The notes: generated by a model not told the origin, from the sequence alone. Positions 1 to 6,504 are shown, counted from the first letter of the stretch. The stretch is DNA of 32,372 nt from an uncultured bacterium (GCA_934875675.1 CAKXIK010000016.1:16361-48732); one strand, 5' to 3'. A program made the numbers and translations.

Positions 1-294
1 GATGGTACCCATGTTCATTCTAAGGGTAGCCACAATCAGACCGAAAACTCTACAAAAGCCAGTTGCAATAGGTCTCAAATAAAAATAGCAGGGATAATGT
101 TTGTTGTTTCGGCCTTGGTTGTAGCTGCCATCGAATTCGTAGGAAAAGGGATCTCCGCTTGTATTACAGGCGTATATTTCTTTATGGACTCAAAGCAAGC
201 ATTTGGTTTGTCTGTCCCCTGTGGCAGCTTGTTACTTATCGGTTTGATTCTGTGTCTTATAGATTTTTATCTTTCTCATAAGCCATCCCCATAG
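1..294 (+). CDS. Small membrane protein, 5' end outside window
   Basis: The reading frame is open from the first base of the window, so the gene is probably cut by the edge; an internal ATG at 97 would give 65 residues. The visible part has a polar stretch of about 30 residues and then two hydrophobic segments (starting FVVSALVVAAIEFVG and LLLIGLILCLIDFYL), so it is very likely an integral membrane protein with two spans and a short basic tail. I do not recognise a family. It lies on the same strand as, and just upstream of, the toxin-antitoxin-chaperone operon, so it may be cargo of the same mobile element. Confidence 0.5.
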   Translation, partial: DGTHVHSKGSHNQTENSTKASCNRSQIKIAGIMFVVSALVVAAIEFVGKGISACITGVYFFMDSKQAFGLSVPCGSLLLIGLILCLIDFYLSHKPSP

Positions 295-354
295 TTATTT
301 TAATATGTCATTATTCATCACTAAAATATTATAGTAACAATGGAGGATATTATC

Positions 355-576
355 ATGGAATATATTCATCAACAGCATTATCTTGATTCAAACTTAGCTG
401 CAGCTATTCTATCTCAAAAGGACCCTTCGAAACGTGACCGTATGATCGATGAACTTGACGAAGAGGAAACAAAAATTTTTCTTAAGTTGTTCCTTGATGT
501 GTGTTTAAATCACCACTATATTTCTACTAATCAGGGTAAGGTTAGCGTTAAAACCACAACCCATTGTTTTGATTGA
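355..576 (+). CDS. Hypothetical 73-residue protein
   Basis: I chose the ATG at 355 over the one at 340 because a GGAGG motif sits about 9 bases upstream of it and itself overlaps the earlier ATG codon. The product is small, acidic in the middle (DELDEEET) and probably mostly helical, ending in a polar tail. There is no signal peptide or membrane span, and I recognise no family. It follows the membrane protein by 60 bases and precedes a 100-base regulatory gap, so it may be the last gene of a short transcript ahead of the TA operon. The good ribosome binding site supports it as a real gene. Confidence 0.45.
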   Translation: MEYIHQQHYLDSNLAAAILSQKDPSKRDRMIDELDEEETKIFLKLFLDVCLNHHYISTNQGKVSVKTTTHCFD

Positions 577-600
577 TTTGTCAACACAATTTTTGAAATT

Positions 601-660
601 TTGTTCAGAAAATTTTTTTCGAACAACTTGCAAAAATATTACCTATAAGTAATATTATAT
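601..660 (+). promoter_or_regulatory. Promoter/operator region of the TAC operon
   Basis: The AT-rich gap before the toxin gene carries two inverted repeats: TTGTTC (601-606) with GAACAA (621-626), and a perfect palindrome with arms AATATTAC (635-642) and GTAATATT (649-656) around a 6-base spacer. A candidate -35 element TTGCAA is at 628-633 and AT-rich -10 candidates lie at 651-658, inside or next to the palindrome. XRE antitoxins of the HigA type usually repress their own operon through such sites. The 20-base core recurs at 4593-4612. The promoter assignment is inference; the repeats are seen directly. Confidence 0.55.
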
Positions 661-677
661 GTATAGGACGGTGCAGG

Positions 678-1082
678 ATGGATAACATAGAGTTGCAGGA
701 ATTACTCTTAGAGGTATTTTCAGGATTTAGATTTCATCATAGTTTGATTCCTGAGCTTATGAAGCTTTTAGATGGAAAAGATGTACTAAAAATAGTTAGT
801 TTACTGTTTGATAGGACCATCAAATTAAGACATGATCAAAATAATGTTATCCTTCTCTATAGAAAACAGTTTGAAAGCGTCTTGCATGAGAAGAACCTAT
901 ATTCTATGATTATAAAAGGTAAAGAGTGCAATATTCGTATTCTTTATTCATATATTAATGGAGAAGTTTTTTTACATAGTTTTTATGAGCGCGAAGGTAA
1001 ATCCAAAACTGATTACACTTCCGCCATTAAAATAGCAAAATCTCGCCGTGAAGAGATTATATCAGAAATGGAAGGTGAATAA
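678..1082 (+). CDS. higB-like: RelE/HigB-like (Gp49/DUF891) toxin of a TAC module
   Basis: The protein has 134 residues. Its C-terminal half has the pattern of the phage-derived Gp49-like/HigB toxins of the RelE fold: a strand with KGKECNIRILYSY, then VFLHSFYEREGKSKTDY, then a helix AIKIAKSRREEI. Members of this fold are ribosome-dependent mRNA interferases that cut translated mRNA. About 60 extra N-terminal residues have no clear match. It is the first gene of a three-gene operon, and the antitoxin starts one base after its stop codon. The toxin-first order is typical of HigBA. Catalytic activity is not demonstrable from sequence. Confidence 0.75.
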   Translation: MDNIELQELLLEVFSGFRFHHSLIPELMKLLDGKDVLKIVSLLFDRTIKLRHDQNNVILLYRKQFESVLHEKNLYSMIIKGKECNIRILYSYINGEVFLHSFYEREGKSKTDYTSAIKIAKSRREEIISEMEGE

Positions 1083-1083
1083 C

Positions 1084-1464
1084 ATGAAAAACGCTATATC
1101 AGGAGAAGAATTTGCAAAGCTTCTGACTGAAAGAATTCCTGCTGATATTCTTTACAAGGCGCTTACGCTTAGTAAAATATCCTCTCAAATTAGTTTTATC
1201 CGAATTGAAAAGGGAATGAGTCAAAAACAATTTGCGGATTTTATGGGCGTTTCTCAAAGCATGGTATCAAAATGGGAAAATGGGGATTACAACTTTTCTC
1301 TTTGTACACTAATCGATGTATTTAACAAATTGAATTATAAGGTCGATATTTCCATTACTCAAAAACCGTCAGAGCAGAAAACAAATAAAAAAGTTTCTTC
1401 TGGAAAACTTGTATTCTTTCCATATCCAAATAGTTCCTATAATGAAGAAAGGAAGCGCATGTGA
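1084..1464 (+). CDS. higA-like: XRE-family HigA-like antitoxin with C-terminal tail
   Basis: I start the gene at ATG 1084, preceded by GGAAGGTGA, rather than at 1048 inside the toxin gene; this gives 126 residues. A Cro/C1-type helix-turn-helix spans about residues 35-75 (IRIEKGMSQKQFADFMGVSQ, then MVSKWENGDYNF). It should neutralise the upstream toxin and repress the operon. After the DNA-binding domain a tail of about 35 residues is polar and disordered-looking, with one aromatic patch (KLVFFPYP, residues 108-115). Chaperone-dependent HigA antitoxins carry such a chaperone-addiction (ChAD) tail that SecB-like proteins bind. The neighbour encodes a SecB-like protein, which supports this reading. 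Confidence 0.8.
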   Translation: MKNAISGEEFAKLLTERIPADILYKALTLSKISSQISFIRIEKGMSQKQFADFMGVSQSMVSKWENGDYNFSLCTLIDVFNKLNYKVDISITQKPSEQKTNKKVSSGKLVFFPYPNSSYNEERKRM

Positions 1465-1877
1465 TGTGTTCTTTGGTTATCACTTCCTTCAGGGTATCTA
1501 ATATTCAATTAACAAATCGCCTCACTCTTGACGATATGCCGGATTTGAGTATAAAAATTGAGATCCAACATTCAATAAATGATAACCCCGATAAAAAGGA
1601 ATGCAATAGTTTGGATGTGTTAAAGCTATATCCTGAAGTTCAATCCGATGAAGGTGCAGATCTGTTAAATATACAGTTAGAATTTGTTAGCACGTTTTCG
1701 TATGAAGTATGCGATTCCACCGTGACCAGTTTGTACGACGCAACTTCCGCGGCAGCATTTCCGCAAATACGCACTACTTTGGCGTCAATTATGACTTGTT
1801 CTGGAATTCCTCCAATCTTTTTAAATTACTCGATGATGCCGAAGGAGAGTAACTCTTCTGATAATTGGGATGAATGA
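1464..1877 (+). CDS. secB-like: SecB-like chaperone of a TAC module
   Basis: The 137-residue product resembles SecB-fold proteins: an N-terminal strand region (FRVSNIQLTNRL), a long middle strand region (LLNIQLEFVSTFSYEV), and a C-terminal segment AAFPQIRTTLASIMTCSG then IPPIFLNYSM. The last segment parallels the canonical SecB helix and loop that read PYAR..., GFPPLNLAPVNF. In TAC systems such a chaperone binds the antitoxin tail and protects it from degradation. The ATG shares one base with the antitoxin stop codon (TGATG), so translation is probably coupled, with AAAGGA about 10 bases upstream; a GTG at 1461 is the alternative start. A terminator follows immediately. The family call is from fold-level resemblance. 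Confidence 0.65.
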   Translation: MCSLVITSFRVSNIQLTNRLTLDDMPDLSIKIEIQHSINDNPDKKECNSLDVLKLYPEVQSDEGADLLNIQLEFVSTFSYEVCDSTVTSLYDATSAAAFPQIRTTLASIMTCSGIPPIFLNYSMMPKESNSSDNWDE

Positions 1878-1879
1878 CT

Positions 1880-1911
1880 TCTCCCCGCCCTTATTGGCGG
1901 GGAGATTTTTT
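1880..1911 (+). terminator. Rho-independent terminator of the TAC operon
   Basis: A perfect 10-bp GC-rich stem (TCTCCCCGCC with GGCGGGGAGA), a 6-base loop and six T residues. It lies two bases after the SecB-like stop codon and separates the TAC operon from the recombinase gene. Confidence 0.93.
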
Positions 1912-1925
1912 AGGAGAAAACATTT

Positions 1926-3359
1926 ATGAGTAACTTAAAAATTGGCGCCGCTTATATTCGTGTTTCCACGCATGATCAGGAAGAATACAGCCCTGAAAGC
2001 CAGATTAAATTAATTAGGGAATATGCTTCAAAGAATGATATCGTTGTCCCAGACGAATATGTTTTTCGTGATGACGGCATTTCTGGAAGAAAAGCAGATA
2101 AACGCCCTGAGTTTATGCGGATGGTTTCGGCCGCGAAACAAAAGCCTGCTCCGTTTGATGTCATCCTTGTTTGGAAATTCTCTCGCTTTGCACGAAACGA
2201 AGAAGAATCCATTGTATATAAATCTCTTTTGAGAAAAGAATGTAAGGTGGATGTTGTTTCGATTTCCGAGCCAATTATGGACGGTCCGTTCGGAAGCTTA
2301 ATTGAAAGAATCATCGAATGGATGGACGCTTTCTATTCTGTACGCTTGGCCGGTGAAGTAAAACGAGGAATGAAAGAAAAAGTTGCCCGTGGAGAAGCTG
2401 TTTCTATCCCGGCATTCGGATACCAGATTATAAATAAGCAGTATGTTCCTGATCCGGATGAAGCTCCGATGGTAAGGCAAATCTTTTCTGATTACCTTTC
2501 CGGCGTAGGCCAACGAGAAATTGCCGTGAAGCTCAACAGTTTAGGTTACCGAACTAAACGAGGTAATCTGTTTGAAAATCGAACTATCGAATATATCTTG
2601 CACAATCCGGTGTATACCGGTAAGATTCGATGGAATCCGTCAGGAAAAACAAGACGGAATTACAAGGATGAAAGCATTGTAATCGTCCAAGGAAATCACG
2701 AACCATTAATTTCTGAAGAAACATTTGAAGAAGCCCAAGGACGAATTGCAGAAGTGAAAAGCAAGTATGCGCCATATACAAGAAAGCATGGGATAAATTT
2801 CATGCTACAGGGACTCGTTAAATGTTCCTCTTGCGGATCAACATTAAGTCGCAGTCGGGAAGAAAGCCTTCAATGTGCTAAGTATGCCAAAGGAACTTGT
2901 CTGGTATCTCATTTCGTCTCGATAGAAGATATCACACGTTTGTTTGTTGATTCGGTGAATTTTGATGCTGCTACAAAATCTTTTAATATCATTCACAAGA
3001 CCAACAAGTCTGGCGGAGACTTGAAAGTTTACCAGGCACAGTTGGATAAAGAAAAACGTAAACTCGCACGAATTAAGGAAGCCTACGCTGCCGGAATTGA
3101 TAGCATTGAGGAATACAAGGTAAATAAAGAAAAAATCTCCGCCAGTATAGCGGAGATTGAAAAGAAAATGCATCAGGAAACAAAAGTTGTATTTGATGTA
3201 AACGCTTTTGCTGATCGCGTATCTTCTGCTATGAAAGAAATCGCCCAGCCCGAACTTTCAGATGAAGAACGGAATAATATTCTCAGAACATTTATCGACC
3301 GTGTTGTTTTTGAGCGAATAGGGAGAGATTCTTCAATTCAAGTTTTTTACTATGACTAA
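1926..3359 (+). CDS. int: Large serine recombinase (site-specific integrase)
   Basis: The 477-residue protein has a resolvase catalytic domain at the N-terminus (AAYIRVSTHDQ, nucleophile Ser14; SRFARNEEES), a recombinase domain (about 150-250, with GYRTKRGN and NPVYTGKIRW), a zinc ribbon (CSSC around residues 301-304 paired with a later C...C), and a coiled coil near 355-415. It catalyses att-site integration and excision of a mobile element without needing homology. AGGAG lies 9 bases upstream of the ATG. Large serine recombinases often lie next to the att site, and here the stop codon abuts a fragment of cotJC. This family also includes the recombinases that excise the skin and SPbeta elements during sporulation. 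Confidence 0.95.
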   Translation: MSNLKIGAAYIRVSTHDQEEYSPESQIKLIREYASKNDIVVPDEYVFRDDGISGRKADKRPEFMRMVSAAKQKPAPFDVILVWKFSRFARNEEESIVYKSLLRKECKVDVVSISEPIMDGPFGSLIERIIEWMDAFYSVRLAGEVKRGMKEKVARGEAVSIPAFGYQIINKQYVPDPDEAPMVRQIFSDYLSGVGQREIAVKLNSLGYRTKRGNLFENRTIEYILHNPVYTGKIRWNPSGKTRRNYKDESIVIVQGNHEPLISEETFEEAQGRIAEVKSKYAPYTRKHGINFMLQGLVKCSSCGSTLSRSREESLQCAKYAKGTCLVSHFVSIEDITRLFVDSVNFDAATKSFNIIHKTNKSGGDLKVYQAQLDKEKRKLARIKEAYAAGIDSIEEYKVNKEKISASIAEIEKKMHQETKVVFDVNAFADRVSSAMKEIAQPELSDEERNNILRTFIDRVVFERIGRDSSIQVFYYD

Positions 3360-3486
3360 GTATCTACTTTTGGAGTATGGCGGCCCCGATGGGGAACTGG
3401 GTGCCTCGCTGCGTTATCTGAGCCAGCGCTTCTCAATGCCATATTCTGAACTGAAGGCAACATTGACGGACATTGGGACGGAAGAA
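3358..3486 (+). pseudogene. cotJC: Internal fragment of spore-coat Mn-catalase gene cotJC
   Basis: Beginning two codons inside a frame that overlaps the recombinase stop, the + strand encodes KYLLLEYGGPDGELGASL followed by RYLSQRFSMPYSELKA and TLTDIGTEE. This matches residues of about 24-66 in CotJC, a manganese-catalase-like protein of the endospore coat. The N-terminal 20 or so residues (MWVYEKKLQYP-like) are absent because the recombinase gene lies there. The match breaks off after GTEE, where intact proteins continue L/F-(G/A)-H-x-E-M; here SVR and a stop follow. Both ends are therefore truncated. It is best explained as host sequence left beside an integration junction. Confidence 0.75.
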
Positions 3487-3649
3487 TCTGTACGTTAACC
3501 ATGTAAGTTATTATATTAAAAAATGGGACACCCGATTCAAGGTGCCCCGCTTTTTAAGTTCAAATCCCAAACATTGCGTATCTTCTGGAAAAGGTTTTAT
3601 TCCAAAAAATCATATGTGGAATACCATCCAAAGGAGATACGATTATTGC
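3487..3649. other. Gene-free spacer between cotJC fragment and Mn catalase
   Basis: No coding signal is visible here apart from the terminator at 3525-3554. One or more element boundaries probably lie in this stretch, because the cotJC match ends abruptly at its left edge. I cannot place an att core from one side alone. Confidence 0.4.
3525..3554 (+). terminator. Probable bidirectional terminator
   Basis: GGGACACC and GGTGCCCC form an 8-bp stem with one mismatch, followed by five T on the + strand and preceded by six A (T on the - strand). It sits between two convergent genes, so it could serve the recombinase transcript from the left and the catalase transcript from the right. Confidence 0.7.
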
Positions 3650-4327
3650 TTATCCATTGGGATTATTGAAACTTGGAGCCGTGGCTTTAGTGTCTCCGAA
3701 ACTGTTGGCAGGTGACGGACCAGACAAATCAAAATAAATCCTCGAATCTTTTGTAACGCCAAAGTCTTTATTAGATCCGGTGTCCTGAACTTTGTTAAAA
3801 GCTTCACGGAACAGCGCATTGTGTGCTTCCTCTCGATTTAAGAGAAAGTCTATTGTCTCCTTGACCTTCTGATCGTTTATCTGCCGGTACAGATACTCAT
3901 ATACCACTTTTGCCCTTTGTTCGGAAGCAATGTTGGATAACAGGTCGGCGCATAGGTCACCGGTTACAGTCACATAGTCGCCGGTCCATGAATAGCCAGA
4001 AGCGTTAATCAGCCCCGGATTTAGCCCCAAAATCACATGGCTCTGTATTTCTCCGCCCCCTACTGCCTCGGCATCCACATCATGTCCGTTGAGCAGGTTA
4101 ATGGTCTGTGCTACCATCTCCATGTGCCCAAGCTCTTCGGCTGCAATGTCCAAAAACAGATCCTTGATCTGCTGATCTTTGATTCGAAAGCTTTGGGACA
4201 TATACTGCATCGCAGCCTTCAATTCGCCGTTTCCTCCGCCAAGCTGCTCCTGCAAGAGAACTGCGTACTGCGGATTGGGTTTATCTATGCCTACCGGGTG
4301 AAATAGTTGCTTTTCGTGTTTGAACAT
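3650..4327 (-). CDS. Manganese catalase
   Basis: The protein has 225 residues from the ATG at 4327, which has AGAAAGGA about 11 bases upstream; the ATG at 4339 overlaps that motif and is unlikely. It is a di-manganese ferritin-like catalase that turns hydrogen peroxide into water and oxygen. The expected metal ligands are visible: Glu35 (NGEL), Glu65 and His68 (EELGH), Glu136 (ASEQRA) and His169 (EEAH). The C-terminal tail (about 195-225) is rich in Pro, Ser and Asn, as in other family members. It is complete, unlike the homologous cotJC fragment on the opposite strand nearby. It may be host DNA at the prophage edge or prophage cargo. Confidence 0.92.
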   Translation of the reverse strand: MFKHEKQLFHPVGIDKPNPQYAVLLQEQLGGGNGELKAAMQYMSQSFRIKDQQIKDLFLDIAAEELGHMEMVAQTINLLNGHDVDAEAVGGGEIQSHVILGLNPGLINASGYSWTGDYVTVTGDLCADLLSNIASEQRAKVVYEYLYRQINDQKVKETIDFLLNREEAHNALFREAFNKVQDTGSNKDFGVTKDSRIYFDLSGPSPANSFGDTKATAPSFNNPNG

Positions 4328-4553
4328 AGTTTGACACATCCTTTCTTTGAATAGTATCTATCATTTTAGAGATAATATTCCTGCGATCTGCCGTACACAA
4401 AATATAAACAAATTTATTTGGATTCGGCTTTGCTGGGCGCAACTTGCTGTACCTTATTCGGTTTTGATTTTAAAGTATTTATTAGAATTCAAAATCGGAC
4501 GTTTACATCCTGTAGACATTATGGCAATCCAAGATATTATTAATCGAACATAG
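4328..4553. other. Gene-poor stretch, probable catalase promoter region
   Basis: This AT-rich stretch separates the catalase start from the prophage late terminator. A + strand frame of 68 codons crosses it but has no ribosome binding site. On the - strand it should hold the promoter of the catalase gene, but no clear -35/-10 pair stands out, and a sporulation sigma-factor promoter cannot be excluded. The left end of the prophage may also lie here. Confidence 0.35.
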
Positions 4554-4596
4554 AATAAAGCGGGGACGCTCCACACCGGAACGTCCCCGCTTTATT
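4554..4596 (-). terminator. Late-operon terminator after holin
   Basis: A perfect 15-bp stem has arms AATAAAGCGGGGACG (4554-4568) and CGTCCCCGCTTTATT (4582-4596) with a 13-base loop. The T-rich ends make it usable in both directions. It lies 15 bases past the holin stop codon and closes the phage late transcript. Confidence 0.85.
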
Positions 4597-4612
4597 ACCT
4601 ATAAGTAATATT
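4593..4612. repeat. 20-nt repeat, copy 2 (copy 1 in TAC operator)
   Basis: TATTACCTATAAGTAATATT occurs here and, identically, at 637-656 inside the palindromic TAC operator. This copy overlaps the holin stop codon and the outer arm of the late terminator. The inner palindrome is kept (ATTAC...GTAAT). Confidence 0.8.
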
Positions 4613-5118
4613 TAGTTTTCGCTTTTCTGTTCTGCTTCGGTATCGCCTTTTTCTTCAATCTTACTCTTGACCCGCTGAAAAATTTTAACAAGGAACCCTG
4701 GCATGGGAACACCGATCTCCGAAAGGTTTTCCAAAATAGAAATTGCTTCATTAATAATCAACCAAACAGAAACCAGCATTGCAAAATAGGCTGCGGCTGT
4801 GAACTCAAGGCCGAACTGATTTGCCGCGAAGTATACCACATAATCCGCAACAAAGGCGACCGCAACTGTCACAGCATACATCAATTTTTTAAGTAATCCT
4901 GTCCAGCCTCTGGTGCTGTTGATCGTCCCCGCGATTCCTGCTTTTACCATGCCAGTGGCGTAATCAAGGATCATTGCCACAATCAAAACGATTAGCACCG
5001 GGAGGATTGCACCGGCTTGTGCGATCACCCACGCGCCCAGCGCCGCGATTCCGGTAGTCACGCCGATGGCAGTTCCATCAAGTTTATTTACGGTTAGGCT
5101 TTTGAAAAAATTCAACAT
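4612..5118 (-). CDS. Phage holin (phage_holin_4 type)
   Basis: The 168-residue protein has several hydrophobic segments (about residues 18-35, 38-55, 85-100 and 108-128) and the family-like pattern VLIVLIVAMILDYATGM followed by GLLKKLMYAVTVAVAF. The C-terminal tail is charged (IEEKGDTEAEQKSEN), as usual for holins. It should form membrane lesions that release the endolysin at the end of infection. AAAGGAAG precedes the ATG. The gene is last in the late operon, after the endolysin and a DUF4406 gene. A 26-bp palindrome ends just upstream of its ribosome binding site. Confidence 0.88.
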   Translation of the reverse strand: MLNFFKSLTVNKLDGTAIGVTTGIAALGAWVIAQAGAILPVLIVLIVAMILDYATGMVKAGIAGTINSTRGWTGLLKKLMYAVTVAVAFVADYVVYFAANQFGLEFTAAAYFAMLVSVWLIINEAISILENLSEIGVPMPGFLVKIFQRVKSKIEEKGDTEAEQKSEN

Positions 5119-5132
5119 TATTTTCTTCCTTT

Positions 5133-5158
5133 CAAATTCGCAAGCGTTTGCGATTATG
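5133..5158. repeat. 26-bp palindrome, site B (upstream of holin)
   Basis: This is one of three copies of an imperfect palindrome with consensus arms CAAATTCGCAARC and GYTTGCGAATTTG. Here the right arm differs at two positions. It occupies the gap between the DUF4406 stop codon and the holin ribosome binding site, a position suited to an operator. The centre (CGCAARCGYTTGCG) resembles LacI/PurR-family operators. Confidence 0.7.
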
Positions 5159-5160
5159 GA

Positions 5161-5481
5161 TTATTCTTCGTAGATAACTTCCAGACCATAGGCAACAGCT
5201 GCATCATGTTCAATACGGCAGCCCCGGGCCTGCTCCCATCCCTTGCAGAAATAGGCTGCATGGCAGAGCGACATATTTTCCAGTGATTTTGCAAGAAAGC
5301 ATAGTGGAATCTGTACCACTCCGCGTGCGTTCATGTTTTCGTGGCTGTACCATTCATCGGTGAATAAAGTGTTTACGATTTCGTAGCCTTTGCTTTGCAG
5401 TACTGCAATAGCTCTTTCTCTGGTTGCTTTGATTTCTTCGTCGGACTTTCCGCCCATTGGCTGAGACAACATTGCTTTCAT
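5161..5481 (-). CDS. DUF4406 (nucleoside deoxyribosyltransferase-like) protein
   Basis: The 106-residue protein opens with MKAMLSQPMGGKSDEEIKA, contains VVQIPLCFLAKS, and ends with GCRIEHDAAVAYGLEVIY. This is the pattern of DUF4406, a small Rossmann-like family related to nucleoside 2-deoxyribosyltransferases. The conserved IEH-x-AA-x-AYGL end fits the family's usual catalytic region. Its substrate is unknown; it could act on nucleotides or nucleotide derivatives in the cytosol. It sits between endolysin and holin with its own GGTGAGGA ribosome binding site, an unusual place for a metabolic enzyme. Confidence 0.8.
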   Translation of the reverse strand: MKAMLSQPMGGKSDEEIKATRERAIAVLQSKGYEIVNTLFTDEWYSHENMNARGVVQIPLCFLAKSLENMSLCHAAYFCKGWEQARGCRIEHDAAVAYGLEVIYEE

Positions 5482-5497
5482 AATCTTTTCCTCACCT

Positions 5498-6223
5498 TCA
5501 TTTCAGCAGCTTATTTACAGCTGCCTGCACTTCTTTATAGTTGTAGCCTGCTGCTTCAAGCTTCTTTCTGCGCGTTGCTCCGTTGCCCCAGGCGCCCCGC
5601 AGAACTTCTTTTGCGATCTCTTCAACACTTTTCTTAGGTACAGGCTTTGCGGGCTGTACACCGCGAAGAAGAGCGTTAACGGCCTGCTGTACAGCAGTGT
5701 AATCATATCCGGAAGCAGCCAGCTTTGATTTGCGATCTGCGCCGTTGCCCCATTTGCCAGCAAGGACTTCCTTCGCAATAACCTCAACAGATTTTGCCGG
5801 GACCTGTACAGGTGCATTCGGCAGTGCCTTGCTTCCATCCAAATATGGCAGAGGATTGATCAGTTTGCCTCCGATCAGGATAGAAGTGTGAAGGTGCAGC
5901 TGATTGGTAAGGCTTCCTGTGCTGCCCATCTGGCCGACTACCTGATTCTTTTGGATAGCCTGTCCCTCACACACGATGATCTTTGCCATGTGGCAATAGC
6001 GCACAGTAAAATCACCGTAGCCATATTCCAGGCAGTTGCCGTGCGTGTCGGACCAGTACACGCGCTGCACGGTGCTGTCGCAGATCGCGCAGACATCAAG
6101 TCCGGCAATTACGCAGCTGTCCACACCGCTATGGCTTGAACCGTAAAGCTGTGTAATCAAGCCCAGTTTCTGATCATTACACATGATCGGAGCAAAGTTT
6201 GGAATTCTTTTGATAATTGACAT
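5498..6223 (-). CDS. Endolysin: M23 peptidase with two Cpl-7 repeats
   Basis: The 241-residue protein combines an N-terminal M23 (LytM-like) zinc peptidase domain with two C-terminal Cpl-7-type wall-binding repeats. The peptidase shows HSGVD and HLHTS, which fit the HxxxD and HxH metal-binding motifs. The repeats start KSVEVIAKEVLAGKWGNG and KSVEEIAKEVLRGAWGNG, separated by a Pro/Lys linker. It should cut peptide cross-links of host peptidoglycan at lysis. There is no signal peptide, so release depends on the downstream holin. I start at ATG 6223, preceded by a GGAGGTAG motif; ATG 6238 lies upstream of that motif. Confidence 0.9.
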   Translation of the reverse strand: MSIIKRIPNFAPIMCNDQKLGLITQLYGSSHSGVDSCVIAGLDVCAICDSTVQRVYWSDTHGNCLEYGYGDFTVRYCHMAKIIVCEGQAIQKNQVVGQMGSTGSLTNQLHLHTSILIGGKLINPLPYLDGSKALPNAPVQVPAKSVEVIAKEVLAGKWGNGADRKSKLAASGYDYTAVQQAVNALLRGVQPAKPVPKKSVEEIAKEVLRGAWGNGATRRKKLEAAGYNYKEVQAAVNKLLK

Positions 6224-6246
6224 TGTTTCTACCTCCAATATAAAAT

Positions 6247-6504
6247 TTATAATTGCGCAAGATTCAGATTTGAAATCTGCATTCTTGCGAATTTTCTTGC
6301 CTGCAACACCTCTGTGTAATCCTCATCAAGCGTTTCTCCGAGCGTTTGAGCTTCAATAATTTTGTTGGGAATATAATCTGTCTGAATTAAGAAGGTCTGG
6401 TATAAAGTTTTCAATCCTTCTGATTCATTTCCACCGCTCAAATTAATATAGGTTTGCAAGTCAGCAATGTGGTATTTATCAAACAACTTTTTACTTATTT
6501 CCAT
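6247..6504 (-). CDS. Hypothetical protein after tail tip gene
   Basis: The ATG at 6504 is preceded by GGGAGGTAG and overlaps the end of the DUF859-like gene by 10 bases, giving 85 residues (MEISKKLFDKYHIAD...). It is hydrophilic, predicted mostly helical, with no membrane segment. I do not recognise a family. Small proteins in this slot, between the tail tip and lysis genes, are frequent in siphoprophages of Firmicutes, and a role in tail assembly or lysis is possible but unsupported. Confidence 0.7.
   Translation of the reverse strand: MEISKKLFDKYHIADLQTYINLSGGNESEGLKTLYQTFLIQTDYIPNKIIEAQTLGETLDEDYTEVLQARKFARMQISNLNLAQL

Noticed and set aside
4347..4553. + strand frame of 68 codons between catalase and the late terminator
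   Set aside because: No ribosome binding site, no recognisable family, and it lies in the likely catalase promoter region. The end (KIGRLHPVDIMAIQDIINRT) looks somewhat protein-like but not enough to call a gene.
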